This document shows, in pieces, positions 32,449-41,096 of a stretch of 44,938 nt of DNA; position 1 is the stretch's first letter; each line of letters begins with the position of its first letter. Source of the DNA: Caldifarciminota bacterium. GTDB taxonomy: Bacteria; Hydrothermota; Hydrothermia; LBFQ01. Under the pieces are notes generated by a model that was not told the origin of the DNA, did not search any database, and saw nothing but the letters and a program-made list of their open reading frames with translations. The stretch lies in contig JALWZG010000081.1 in the NCBI GenBank assembly GCA_027002825.1, forward strand, positions 1 to 44,938, written 5' to 3'. Position numbers and translations under genes: made by a program.

Positions 32449-34785
32449 CTATCTGACCACCATCCGCTTTACCCCTCTGCCGGTCCGCACGAAGTACACG
32501 CCCCTCTTAAGCCTCAGACCTTCCGCCTTTCCCTCGTATACCTTCCTCCCGGTTATATCGTAAACCGTTATACGACCGTCCTTTAGATCCGCGGGTGAGA
32601 TCTCATCCGCACCCAGACCGTCCTCGCCCACGAGCGGTGAGTCAAGCGATCCCATGAAACCATCAACGATAAGGCTATCTCCGGGAGGTATACAGGAAGG
32701 TGGCTCCCAGAAGTAGACGAAGGCGTTGTCCGAGCCTGAACCTACGCTTATATCTTCGCTTGAGAGGGTATAGGTCCAGGTGTTGCCGTGGGCGTACGGG
32801 CTGGGCCAACGGGCGTGGTAGACGAAGTCGGGAGGTGTGACGGTCGTACCGTCCCCTCCGACGGAGAAGAGGTGGTACTTGCTGCCGGAAGGGGGATCCG
32901 TATCGGACTCCCTCAGGAAGTCAAACGTAGCCGGGAGAGGGGGTCCGACCTGAACGGGTGTGGTTATCTGGGGGCCGCAGCTCAGGGAGTAGGCCGGGTA
33001 GTAATCGCACTGATAATGGGCGGGGTGATCCGTGGCGTCCACGTGTGTGTCGTAAAGCCACCTGACGCCCACACTCGCACAGGAGGAGGAGTTGTTTATT
33101 ACGACCGTCTTGTGCCACAGACGTGATGTGTTCGTGGAGCTGCCCGTTATCCAGAAGATCTCCTTCACCGTCAGGCTATCGGCACCGTTGACTATATCGT
33201 ATACGAAGGTCACCCTCGGAACGGAAGGTTCACATATGACCTGGGAAACGTATTTCTTGAGATATTCCTGTGTGAAACCGGCGGGTGGTGTGGCGGTGTC
33301 ATTCTTCCCCGTGTAATCCGTGTTGGTGTTGAGGGAGTGTATCGTGGTCCAGCTGCTCCAGGCATCGGGGGTTGAGAACTGCGCGCCGTACAGGAGGGTT
33401 ATGCCGGGATACGTGTGGGATGTTCCGGTGCGGGCGGTATAGGTTCCGAGCTCGTTGGTGGGGTCTATGTCAAGCCACCACTCAAGGTAGTCGTTCGTTA
33501 TGCTGTAGTGGGAAACTGTCGGATGGATAGTGGCCGTAAAGCCACCGTCGCTGGCGTTGAAATCGTAGGAGGTCAAAGTGACCGCTGGGCCGTAGGTTTC
33601 CCCTCTTACGCTCACGGAGTCTATGTACCAGCCCGAGTACACGACGGAGCCGTCGCTCTGGAACCTGAACCTGAAGAGTACGCTGCTCCCGGCATAAGGT
33701 GTCAGATCAAGGCGCGCAGCGCTCCAGCCGGTACTCTGCCCCCTGTAGGAGGGGGATATTTGGTTCCACGTTGCACCCCCATCGGTTGAAATCTCAACCC
33801 ATCCGGAGTCATAACCCGTCTCGGTATCGTACCAGTGGTAGAACTTCAAGGTGTACGTGGAGAAGCCTCCGGTTAGGGCCACGGGGGTTTGTTTTTGTAT
33901 CGCCTCGTCCGCGTTGGTGTTGTAATCTCCAGCGAGGTTTGTGGCCCAAACGTTGCTTCCGAAGAGGGCGGACCCTGGGCCGGACGTGGGCGCGCCGCGC
34001 TGCCAAGGGGCGCTTCCACCTCCCGTTGATACGGGGATGAGGTCACCGTCGTCCAGACCCTCAAAGGAGGAGGAGTAGAGGATGGTTTGGGAAACCAGAT
34101 CCCGTCCTATAACCGTCACATCGTCTATGTACCAACCGTCATATGTGGTGGAAGCATCACTCTGAAAGACGAAGGCTATCCTGAGGTTGGGGGAGTTTCC
34201 ACAGTCGCTTATGTCAAGGGTCTCGGATGTCCAACCCACCGGTCCCCCCGTGTACGGCCCCCCCACGACGCTCCACGTGTTTCCGCCATCGGGGGAGCAT
34301 AACACGTATCCCTCGTCAAAACCGGACTCGGTGTAGTAGTAGTGGTTGAAGGTGAGGGAGAGGGCGTCATATCCGGAGGCGTTTATAACGGGTGAGTAGA
34401 GCGTATCGTTCATGTTGTTGTTATAGCTCCCTCCGAGGACGGTTCCCCAACAGCGATCCGCTCCGTCGCACCCGGCCGGTATCGTGGCGTCCGTTCCCCA
34501 CTGCCAGTATTGAACCGTAGAGCCGCAACCAACATACGTCAGGAAGGGACTAACACCGTCTGAAGGGGACTTGTCCTTTCCCAACAGGAGGGAGCGCTTC
34601 ACCTTCCGGGCGTAGTGTAGGGCGTCTTTGTAGGGCAGGTTGAAGGTCCTTGATATCTCCTCGGCCAGCTTCTCATCCGGTTCGGAAAGCACAACACCCT
34701 TCGCCTCCTCTTTGCCGAGGGAGTATTTTTTCTGGAAGATGTACACAACCTTCTCCTCCAACGAAAAAGCCAAAATCCATAGCAT
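32449..34785 (-). CDS. Secreted protein with two MAM-like jelly-roll domains and T9SS tag
   Basis: The 778-residue protein begins MLWILAFSLEEKVV. A helical propeptide-like part to about residue 95 follows. Then come two related domains that carry SGFDEGYVLCSPDGGNTW and TGYDSGWVEISTDGGATW, each ending in DGWYIDDVTV or SGWYIDSVSV. These resemble the MAM-like domains of immune-inhibitor-A-type proteases, but no HEXXH metal motif is seen, so peptidase activity is not supported. The end (ITVYDITGRKVYEGKAEG, then GVYFVRTG) is a type IX sorting domain. It sits between adk and the barrel gene with its own -10 box. Function is unknown; binding is likely. Confidence 0.78.
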   Translation of the reverse strand: MLWILAFSLEEKVVYIFQKKYSLGKEEAKGVVLSEPDEKLAEEISRTFNLPYKDALHYARKVKRSLLLGKDKSPSDGVSPFLTYVGCGSTVQYWQWGTDATIPAGCDGADRCWGTVLGGSYNNNMNDTLYSPVINASGYDALSLTFNHYYYTESGFDEGYVLCSPDGGNTWSVVGGPYTGGPVGWTSETLDISDCGNSPNLRIAFVFQSDASTTYDGWYIDDVTVIGRDLVSQTILYSSSFEGLDDGDLIPVSTGGGSAPWQRGAPTSGPGSALFGSNVWATNLAGDYNTNADEAIQKQTPVALTGGFSTYTLKFYHWYDTETGYDSGWVEISTDGGATWNQISPSYRGQSTGWSAARLDLTPYAGSSVLFRFRFQSDGSVVYSGWYIDSVSVRGETYGPAVTLTSYDFNASDGGFTATIHPTVSHYSITNDYLEWWLDIDPTNELGTYTARTGTSHTYPGITLLYGAQFSTPDAWSSWTTIHSLNTNTDYTGKNDTATPPAGFTQEYLKKYVSQVICEPSVPRVTFVYDIVNGADSLTVKEIFWITGSSTNTSRLWHKTVVINNSSSCASVGVRWLYDTHVDATDHPAHYQCDYYPAYSLSCGPQITTPVQVGPPLPATFDFLRESDTDPPSGSKYHLFSVGGDGTTVTPPDFVYHARWPSPYAHGNTWTYTLSSEDISVGSGSDNAFVYFWEPPSCIPPGDSLIVDGFMGSLDSPLVGEDGLGADEISPADLKDGRITVYDITGRKVYEGKAEGLRLKRGVYFVRTGRGVKRMVVR

Positions 34786-34793
34786 GACATTTT

Positions 34794-34799
34794 ATTTTA
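34794..34799 (-). promoter_or_regulatory. -10 box of the 34 kb T9SS protein
   Basis: TAAAAT on the minus strand, 8 bases before ATG 34785. Confidence 0.5.
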
Positions 34800-34819
34800 A
34801 GGCTGCCCACCACGGGATT

Positions 34820-35479
34820 TCAAGTGCGTTGTACCTTCAACACCTCTTCAATTCTACTTAGAACATCCTCAACCCTTCCCAAGCCGTTTACCTCGTAGAA
34901 GATACCCTTTCCCCTGTAATAGTCTATCAGAGTAGCGGTGTTCTCGGCGTAAACCCTGAGCCTGTTCCTTATGACGTCCTCTCGGTCGTCCGACCTCTGC
35001 ACCAGGGGAGTGCCGCAGACGTCGCAGAGCTCGTCCCTCTTTGGGGGACTGTAAACCATGTTGTAAACCGCACCGCAGTTGGGGCAAATCCGGCGGGCCG
35101 TCAACCTCCTGACGATTTCCTCGTCCGGAACGCTCACGAAGACGACGTGGGTGAGGGGTTTCCCCCTCTCGGCGAGGAGGTCGTCCAGGGCCTCGGCCTG
35201 CCTTATGGTGCGGGGAAAACCGTCAAGGATGAAGGAGTCTATCCCCTCTATCTGCTCCTCTATTAGCCCTATTATGATGTCGTCGGGGACCAGCTCCCCG
35301 GCGTCCATGTACTTTTTGGCCTTCTTCCCCAGCTCACTGCCCCTCCTGACGGCCTCCCGCAGGATGTCCCCGGTTGAGATCTTCTTTATACCGTACTTCT
35401 GCGAGAGGAGGGAGGCCTGCGTACCCTTCCCCGCACCGGGGGGACCCAGAAAGACTATCCTATACCCGTTGTGCGCCAT
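34820..35479 (-). CDS. adk: Adenylate kinase (zinc-lid type)
   Basis: Adk interconverts ATP, AMP and ADP. The 219-residue enzyme has the P-loop GPPGAGKGT at 12-20, the AMP-site motif FILDGFPRTIRQAEAL, and a long lid with two cysteine pairs (CPNCG and CDVCG), which hold zinc in Gram-positive and many thermophile enzymes. The start overlaps the secY end by 25 bases, with AAGGTGAGG ahead of the ATG. Position after secY matches the standard spc-operon order. Confidence 0.96.
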   Translation of the reverse strand: MAHNGYRIVFLGPPGAGKGTQASLLSQKYGIKKISTGDILREAVRRGSELGKKAKKYMDAGELVPDDIIIGLIEEQIEGIDSFILDGFPRTIRQAEALDDLLAERGKPLTHVVFVSVPDEEIVRRLTARRICPNCGAVYNMVYSPPKRDELCDVCGTPLVQRSDDREDVIRNRLRVYAENTATLIDYYRGKGIFYEVNGLGRVEDVLSRIEEVLKVQRT

Positions 35480-36795
35480 GACCTCACCTTCGCCTTTCCG
35501 AGGAGGCTATCGTACCTGTACATCACGAGGTAGGAGTTGATCTTCTGCAGCAGGTCTAGGGCCACACCCACAATTATGAGCAGCCTCGTCCCACCGTAGT
35601 AAATGGGGACGTTCATGGCCTTGGATATGTGATAGGGGACTATGGCGACGAGGGCGAAGAAGACGGCCGCGGGGAAGATTATGCGGGTGAGTATTCGGTC
35701 AATGTACTCCGCCGTCTCCTCTCCCGCCCTCACTCCGGGTATGAAGGCGCCGCTGCGCTGGAGGTTGTCGGCCACATCCTTGGGGTTGAACATGATGGAT
35801 GTGTAGAGGTAGGCGAAGAAGATTATGAGGAGGGCGTAGGTTATATCGTAGAGCCAGGTGCCGGGCTGGAACATGGCCGCCAAACCCGACATGAACTCCA
35901 ACCTTCCACCCCCTCCGGTAAGGAAGGTCTGGGGGAACAGCAGTATACTCTGGGCGAAGATTATGGGCATGACGCCGGCCGTATTCACGGTTAAGGGGAG
36001 GTATCCCGTCTGGGTGGTGGGTCCCAGCCCCACCGTCCTCCTGGCGTAGCTTATGGGAACCCTCCTCTGGACCTCCGTGACGGCGACGACCGCTCCGGTT
36101 ATGAGGAGGAAGAAGGCGAGGGCGAATATCAAAGAGGGCGTCTCTATCGCGCCGTTCTTCCACAGGGTGTAGGTGGATATGATCTCGTTGGGTATGGACT
36201 CAAGTGAGCCGGCGAATATGAGGACGGAGGCGCCGTTCCCTATGCCCCTGTCCGTTATCTGCTCTCCCATCCACATCAGGAGTATCGCACCCCCCACAAG
36301 GGATATGACCGTGGAGATCACGAACAGGGGCCCGGGGTTGGGTACTATGAGCTGGCCGGAGGGACTGGGGGGGAGGTTCGTGAGGAAGGTGGTTATACCT
36401 ATGGCCTGGATGGTGGAGATGGCTACGGTGAGCCAACGGGTGTATCGGGTTAGGACCCTCCTTCCGGCCTCGCCTTCCCTCTGGAGCCTCTCAAAGTAGG
36501 GGACGGTGGCGGCGAGGAGTTGTATGACGATGGAGGCGGAGATGTAGGGCATTATACCGAGGCCGAAGATGGCGGCACGCGATAGCGCTCCACCGGCGAA
36601 GATGTCAAACATCCCGAAGGCCGTGTTGGCGAGGGCCTGCCTGAAGTACTCAACCAGGGCGTGGGAGTTCACACCGGGTACGGGTATGTGCGTTCCCACA
36701 CGGTAGAAGAAGAGGACTACGAGTGTGAAGAGTATCCTCTCCCTCAGCTCCTTTATCTCCCACAGACCGCTAAGGGACCTCCAAAGCCTTTCCAT
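35455..36795 (-). CDS. secY: SecY, protein translocase channel
   Basis: SecY is the pore of the Sec export system that would carry the lipoproteins and secreted proteins seen here. The 446-residue protein has ten expected membrane segments. It shows the plug and pore-ring start FYRVGTHIPVPGVN, AGGALSRAAIFGLGIMPYIS, and late SecY stretches FNPKDVADNLQRSGAFIPGV and GTRLLIIVGVALD. The ATG directly follows the rplO stop. GGGAGG lies upstream within rplO. Confidence 0.97.
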   Translation of the reverse strand: MERLWRSLSGLWEIKELRERILFTLVVLFFYRVGTHIPVPGVNSHALVEYFRQALANTAFGMFDIFAGGALSRAAIFGLGIMPYISASIVIQLLAATVPYFERLQREGEAGRRVLTRYTRWLTVAISTIQAIGITTFLTNLPPSPSGQLIVPNPGPLFVISTVISLVGGAILLMWMGEQITDRGIGNGASVLIFAGSLESIPNEIISTYTLWKNGAIETPSLIFALAFFLLITGAVVAVTEVQRRVPISYARRTVGLGPTTQTGYLPLTVNTAGVMPIIFAQSILLFPQTFLTGGGGRLEFMSGLAAMFQPGTWLYDITYALLIIFFAYLYTSIMFNPKDVADNLQRSGAFIPGVRAGEETAEYIDRILTRIIFPAAVFFALVAIVPYHISKAMNVPIYYGGTRLLIIVGVALDLLQKINSYLVMYRYDSLLGKAKVRSWRTTGIG

Positions 36796-37245
36796 TTACT
36801 CTATCCTCCCACCCGCCTTTTCAACCTTCTCACGGGCGGTCCTGGAGAAGGCGTGAATACCTTTAAAAACCAAAGCCTTTGTAATCTCCCCCTTTGCCAG
36901 GATTTTTATCAGTTTACCCTCAAGTCTTCCCTTTATCAACCCCCTTTCCTTCAAGGTCTGCGGGTTGACCTCCTCCCCTTCGGAGAACTTGGCGTCTATC
37001 TGGTACAGGTTTACAACCTCGTAAACCTTTGCAAAGGGGTTTTTGAAACCCCTCTTGGGTATCCTCCTGTAAATGGGTGTCTGGCCGCCTTCAAACCATA
37101 CGGGTTTCGTTCCGCCGGCACGCGACTTCTGCCCCTTGTGGCCCCGTCCGGCCGTCTTGCCGTGGCCGGAGCCGGGACCCCGTCCCACCCTCTTCCTTCT
37201 CTTCTTGGCCCCCGGATTCGGACTCAGATTGGAGAGCGTAAACAT
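36796..37245 (-). CDS. rplO: Ribosomal protein uL15
   Basis: L15 is a large-subunit ribosomal protein. The 149-residue protein has the typical beginning [20 protein letters not shown], then [20 protein letters not shown], and the [15 protein letters not shown] signature. It is the first gene of an rplO-secY-adk unit. In most bacteria it follows rpsE and rpmD. Here a TATAAT box 9 bases upstream of the ATG and the unrelated tolC-like gene show that the spc operon is cut at this point. Confidence 0.97.
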   Translation of the reverse strand: MFTLSNLSPNPGAKKRRKRVGRGPGSGHGKTAGRGHKGQKSRAGGTKPVWFEGGQTPIYRRIPKRGFKNPFAKVYEVVNLYQIDAKFSEGEEVNPQTLKERGLIKGRLEGKLIKILAKGEITKALVFKGIHAFSRTAREKVEKAGGRIE

Positions 37246-37254
37246 AGACCGGGT

Positions 37255-37260
37255 ATTATA
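37255..37260 (-). promoter_or_regulatory. rplO-secY-adk -10 box
   Basis: TATAAT on the minus strand, 9 bases before the rplO ATG at 37245. Confidence 0.6.
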
Positions 37261-37277
37261 CGGGTGAAGTTGCCGCC

Positions 37278-38420
37278 CTACCTTGCGAGGGGTCCGAACT
37301 GGGTGGAGCAGAGGGACCTTCTGAGGTGTTCCACGTTCTGTCGCACGTGTTCCGCCTGCAGGGAAAACCTCTCATACCTTATCGCGAAAAGGGTTGGAAA
37401 ATCCAACCTACCCGCTTCGTAAAGCCTTTTGGCCTCCTCGTAAAGCGAATCCGCCCTCTCTAGGAGGTCGCTCTTCGGGTGTGTCTCCACCCTTTCCCTA
37501 CGGCTCCCTCCGGGGGACAGCATCTCCAGCTCCCGCTTCTTTGCCAGAAACCTCAGCCTTCCGGTCTCGTCAAACCTCATAACGACCCTTAGGCCGTAAA
37601 CAGCACCCGAGTTGAGGGAGAGGAGAGAGGGTGTGGAATACCCATCCCACACCTCACCGAAGAGGAGGACCTTGGGCATCCACCACAACGCCTCCGCCCT
37701 CATCTCCCATACCTTGGAGTGGTAGAGGAGGGTTGAGTCGTAGGTGAGGCAGTATATGTCTTCGCCCGAGAGTTCCACGTCGTCCACCTCCACCCCCGTC
37801 AACTCCACCAGGGTATCCCTTATGCGTCTGAGCTCCCCTTCAACCCTTTCCTTAAGGCCTTCTACCCTGAGGAGCCTCATCTTCAGGCTTACGATCTCCC
37901 CCCTTGATATCCTACCGGTTTCAAAGAGGGTATCGGTGTACTCCGCAAGGGTGTGGGCATCGCTCAAGAGGGAGTCAAGCGAGAGGTAGAGGGCTTTGAG
38001 GGCGAGGTATATCCTCAGGAGGATACGGAGGTTCGTTTTGGCGTTGTGCTTTTCTATCTCCGCGTTTTTAACGACGTGGAGGAAACGGTAGCGGGAGGCC
38101 ATGTTCACGGAGAGAATCTGGGGATCGAACAGCGGCCACATCACTCCGAGACCGTACCTCCTCGTGTAGGTGGGGATGAGGTCCGACTCCCTGATCTCAA
38201 GCCTTAGGTTGACGGTGTCAAGGTACTGGTAGGAGAACCTAACGCCCGGAGAGAGGTTCAAACCCTCGTAAAAGGTGTAAAAGTTCGGGAAAAGGTATCC
38301 CTTTGGAAGGTCCGCCTGGGATTTGGCGTAGCGCACGAGGTTGTGGAGTTTGCGTAGGTGTCTCTCTTCAAACAGCTTTAGGAGGGTGTCCTCCTTTAAG
38401 GCGCCTAAGAGGAAAAGCAC
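37278..38420 (-). CDS. TolC-family outer-membrane protein
   Basis: TolC-type proteins form channels from periplasm to outside and work with export pumps. The 380-residue protein has long helices ([36 protein letters not shown]) and a repeat structure with two similar halves, which fits the helical barrel of the family. It is shorter than the usual 420-480. The start is GTG 38420, giving [13 protein letters not shown], a minimal signal. A TAAAAT box lies 5 bases before. No pump genes are nearby. The gene follows the epimerase on the same strand. The family call is from overall pattern, so moderate. Confidence 0.7.
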   Translation of the reverse strand: MLFLLGALKEDTLLKLFEERHLRKLHNLVRYAKSQADLPKGYLFPNFYTFYEGLNLSPGVRFSYQYLDTVNLRLEIRESDLIPTYTRRYGLGVMWPLFDPQILSVNMASRYRFLHVVKNAEIEKHNAKTNLRILLRIYLALKALYLSLDSLLSDAHTLAEYTDTLFETGRISRGEIVSLKMRLLRVEGLKERVEGELRRIRDTLVELTGVEVDDVELSGEDIYCLTYDSTLLYHSKVWEMRAEALWWMPKVLLFGEVWDGYSTPSLLSLNSGAVYGLRVVMRFDETGRLRFLAKKRELEMLSPGGSRRERVETHPKSDLLERADSLYEEAKRLYEAGRLDFPTLFAIRYERFSLQAEHVRQNVEHLRRSLCSTQFGPLAR

Positions 38421-38425
38421 ATGGG

Positions 38426-38431
38426 ATTTTA
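38426..38431 (-). promoter_or_regulatory. tolC-like gene -10 box
   Basis: TAAAAT on the minus strand, 5 bases before GTG 38420. A +1 start codon is implied. Confidence 0.4.
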
Positions 38432-38439
38432 ACCGTGAT

Positions 38440-39417
38440 TCAGATGTCGGGCATAGCCGGAAATATACCCCTTATGCTCTCCCAATTCTCCTCAAACCAA
38501 CGCGCCGTTCTCTCAATCCCCTCCTCCAAGGTTGTCTCAGGTCTCCACCCCAGAAGCCTCTCGGCTTTCTCCGTGTTCGCCTCCGTCTCCGGTATGTCCG
38601 CCCTGTTGGGAGGCATCCTCCTCAACCTGACCTCCCTGCCGGAGTACCTCTCAACGAGGGAGATCACCCTGCGCAGGGAGTGTCTACGGGGGTTGCCCAC
38701 GTTTATTATCTCGTAGCCTTTAACGTTTTGAAAGGCCAAGAAGGTGGCCTTCGCAACGTCCTCTATGTAGGTAAACCCCCTTTTCTGCTCTCCGTCGCCG
38801 TAAAGGGGAAACTCCTCCCCCGAGAAGGCAGCGTAGAGGAGTTTGAAAACGCTCATATCCGGTCTGCCCTCCGGACCGTAGACCGTGAAGTACCTGAGGA
38901 TGAAGAAGTCCATCCCGTGCAGGTGGTGGTATGTGTAGAGGAGGTTTTCAGCGGCCTTTTTGCTGGCGGCGTAGGGGGATATGGGGTTGTCCGTCTTCAT
39001 GTCCTCCGTGAAGGGGGGTGTGTGTCCGGCGTAAACCGAGGAGGTGGAGGCCATCACCATCCTCCGAACCCCTTTCCTCCTCATGGTTTCAACTATCCTC
39101 AGGGTTCCTATGGTGTTGGTCCGGAAGTAGGATTCCGGATCCCTTATGCTCGCCCTTACACCCGCCTTCGCCCCGATATGCACAACACCGGCAACACCTT
39201 CCATCAGGTCGTCCAGGGGATCCTCCGAGAAGTCCCTCCTGAAAAAGCGAAAGCCGGGGAAATCCGTCAACCTCTTCAGGTGGACCTTCTTGTACTCAAG
39301 CGGGTAGTAGGGGTCAAGGTTGTCAACACCCAAAACGGAGAACCCCTTTCTGAGAAAGGTTTCGGCCACGTAGCTTCCGATAAAGCCCGCCACACCCGTT
39401 ATGAGAACCCTTTCCAT
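38440..39417 (-). CDS. NAD-dependent sugar-nucleotide epimerase (UDP-glucuronate 4-epimerase-like)
   Basis: This is a short-chain dehydrogenase/reductase acting on nucleotide sugars, probably for surface polysaccharide. The 325-residue protein has the NAD site GVAGFIG near residue 8, the VDNLDPYYPLEYKKVHL segment typical of UDP-glucuronate epimerases, STSSVYAG and the catalytic SPYAASK (Tyr, Lys). It also has RYFTVYGPEGRPDMS. I start it at ATG 39417, 2 bases after the sppA stop. A longer in-frame start at 39447 lies inside sppA. Exact substrate is not settled. Confidence 0.87.
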   Translation of the reverse strand: MERVLITGVAGFIGSYVAETFLRKGFSVLGVDNLDPYYPLEYKKVHLKRLTDFPGFRFFRRDFSEDPLDDLMEGVAGVVHIGAKAGVRASIRDPESYFRTNTIGTLRIVETMRRKGVRRMVMASTSSVYAGHTPPFTEDMKTDNPISPYAASKKAAENLLYTYHHLHGMDFFILRYFTVYGPEGRPDMSVFKLLYAAFSGEEFPLYGDGEQKRGFTYIEDVAKATFLAFQNVKGYEIINVGNPRRHSLRRVISLVERYSGREVRLRRMPPNRADIPETEANTEKAERLLGWRPETTLEEGIERTARWFEENWESIRGIFPAMPDI

Positions 39418-39419
39418 GT

Positions 39420-40283
39420 TCAAAAGTTCGCCCTCGGTATCATCCAATCGACCACGTGGTCCCCCAAAAGTCCTCCCCCTTCAAGGATCTGTTGCAGAAG
39501 TCTTTTCTTTTTCTTCTTTTTTACGAACCTGACCTTCTTCAGTCCGAGGTCCCTTTTGAGGATCTCAACGGCCGTGTGCTTTGTACCAAGTGTATCCACG
39601 AGTCCCCACTTCAGGGCTTCGCTCGCGGTCAACAGCCTTCCGTCGGCTATGGGCAGGAGATCCTCCTCACCCTTTCCCCTGCCCTCGGCAACCCTTTTCA
39701 GGAAGACCCTCCAGATCTCCTTCGCCAACTCCGTCAGCAGGACGCTGTCCTCCTCCGTTCTCCTTTTGAAGGGTTGGGTCAGGTCCTTGTTCTTACCCGA
39801 CTTGTATATATCCCAGGATACGCCCAGCTTCTCCGAGAGCTTCGTTATCTCCGGTATGACGATTATCGCACCTATGGAACCCGTAAGGGCGGCCGGGTTG
39901 GCCACGATCCTGTCCGCAGCAGAGGCAACAAAGTATCCCCCTGAGGCGCCGATGGAGTGTATGTACGCCACCACCTTCCTGCCGCTCTTGCTCGCCGCCT
40001 TTAGGGCCTGGTACACCTCTTCGCTTGACGCCGCGCTCCCTCCCGGACTGTTTATGTACACGAATACACCTTTGATGCGGTTAAACCTGTCCCTTTCAAG
40101 GGTCGTGTATATCCACTCGGCCACCTCGGGTACCCTCTTGTCGTCTATGGGGCCGTCTATCTCCACGTAGAGGACGTTCCCCCCTGTACCCGTGAGTCCG
40201 AGTTTGACGGTGAGGCGGACGGCCACAAGCACACCGCTCAGGAGGAGCAGAAACAAAAACACCCACAACAGCACGTTCCTCAT
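39420..40283 (-). CDS. sppA: SppA, signal peptide peptidase (protease IV family)
   Basis: SppA breaks down cleaved signal peptides in the membrane. The 287-residue short-form protein has an N-terminal membrane anchor (LLWVFLFLLLLSGVLVAV). A Ser-Lys protease domain follows, with VFVYINSPGGSAASSEEVY and the nucleophile motif SIGASGGYFVAS. LTGSIGAIIV comes next. A Lys-rich end KKKKKKRLLQ is near 265. Only 6 bases separate the TAGAAT box and the ATG. The downstream epimerase starts 2 bases after its stop. Confidence 0.95.
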   Translation of the reverse strand: MRNVLLWVFLFLLLLSGVLVAVRLTVKLGLTGTGGNVLYVEIDGPIDDKRVPEVAEWIYTTLERDRFNRIKGVFVYINSPGGSAASSEEVYQALKAASKSGRKVVAYIHSIGASGGYFVASAADRIVANPAALTGSIGAIIVIPEITKLSEKLGVSWDIYKSGKNKDLTQPFKRRTEEDSVLLTELAKEIWRVFLKRVAEGRGKGEEDLLPIADGRLLTASEALKWGLVDTLGTKHTAVEILKRDLGLKKVRFVKKKKKKRLLQQILEGGGLLGDHVVDWMIPRANF

Positions 40284-40289
40284 CCGGGT

Positions 40290-40295
40290 ATTCTA
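40290..40295 (-). promoter_or_regulatory. sppA -10 box overlapping the memo stop codon
   Basis: TAGAAT on the minus strand whose TAG is the stop of the upstream MEMO gene, 6 bases before ATG 40283. Confidence 0.5.
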
Positions 40296-41096
40296 AGCCA
40301 GAGGGGTTCGGGGAACGTCATAGCGCAAGGCCGCGTACCCCACAACGGAACGGGGGTCCCCCGCCGTATCCGCGCTTGTGCCGTACGCCAAAAGCGTGGG
40401 CTTCCAGCCCTTTTCACGGGCCATCGCGGCGAGGGTGGACCACGGGTACCTGCCGCAGGCCTCCCGCTCAAGCAGGGTTTCCGCGTCGTTTTCAAGGGCA
40501 ACCCGGAGAGTCTCACCGTCCAGGCGACGGGCGACGGGGTCGGGATGGTAATGGGAAAGGTCGGTGGACACCACTATCAGGTCCCCTTCCCTCAGGACAC
40601 CCAAAAGCCTTCTGGCCACCAACAGGGGGTTGACTATGCCGAAGGCGAGGGGGACGAGGTTGAAGTCGCCGAGGACAACCTGAAGGAAGGGGAGCTCCAC
40701 CTCAAGGGAGTGTTCGGGGAGGAGGGGATCGGCCACGTCCGTGAAGGGATGCCCAAGGGATAGGAGCTCCTCAACCCTCCCCACGTCCACGGCGACCTCG
40801 CCGAGAGGGGTTTCCCACACATCAAACGGCCCCGTGCTGACCCCGTTGAAGGCCACAAAGTGGGCCGGGCCCAAAAGGAAAACGGTGGGTGTCCTTCCCC
40901 TCGCCGGCATCAGGGCTTTAAAGGCGTAGGCCGCAAACGGCCCGGAGTACACATAACCCGCGTGCGGGGATACCACTGCCTTCGGTGGGATTTCGGCCAC
41001 CACTTCTGCCCCTTCCAGCAGGTCCAAAACCGTCCTTTTCAAAACCTCGGGATCCTCGGGATAGAACGTCCCGGCAACGGCAGGTTTTCGCGTCAT
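40293..41096 (-). CDS. MEMO-family protein (AmmeMemoRadiSam system protein B)
   Basis: MEMO proteins resemble class III extradiol dioxygenases and are often found with AMMECR1 and a radical SAM protein, a system of unsettled function. I start it at ATG 41096 (MTRKPAVAGTFYPEDPEVL), which overlaps the amrS stop as ATGA. The 267-residue protein has VVSPHAGYVYSGPFAAYAF, LLGPAHF, EHSLEVELPFLQ and STDLSHYHP, the conserved metal-site-like histidines. The 41153 start would add residues from inside amrS. Confidence 0.93.
   Translation of the reverse strand: MTRKPAVAGTFYPEDPEVLKRTVLDLLEGAEVVAEIPPKAVVSPHAGYVYSGPFAAYAFKALMPARGRTPTVFLLGPAHFVAFNGVSTGPFDVWETPLGEVAVDVGRVEELLSLGHPFTDVADPLLPEHSLEVELPFLQVVLGDFNLVPLAFGIVNPLLVARRLLGVLREGDLIVVSTDLSHYHPDPVARRLDGETLRVALENDAETLLEREACGRYPWSTLAAMAREKGWKPTLLAYGTSADTAGDPRSVVGYAALRYDVPRTPLA

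Noticed and set aside
38341-40170. A 609-codon plus-strand open frame opposite tolC-like, epimerase and sppA
   Set aside because: It crosses three well-supported genes and has no motif. The opposing proteins have clear catalytic motifs.
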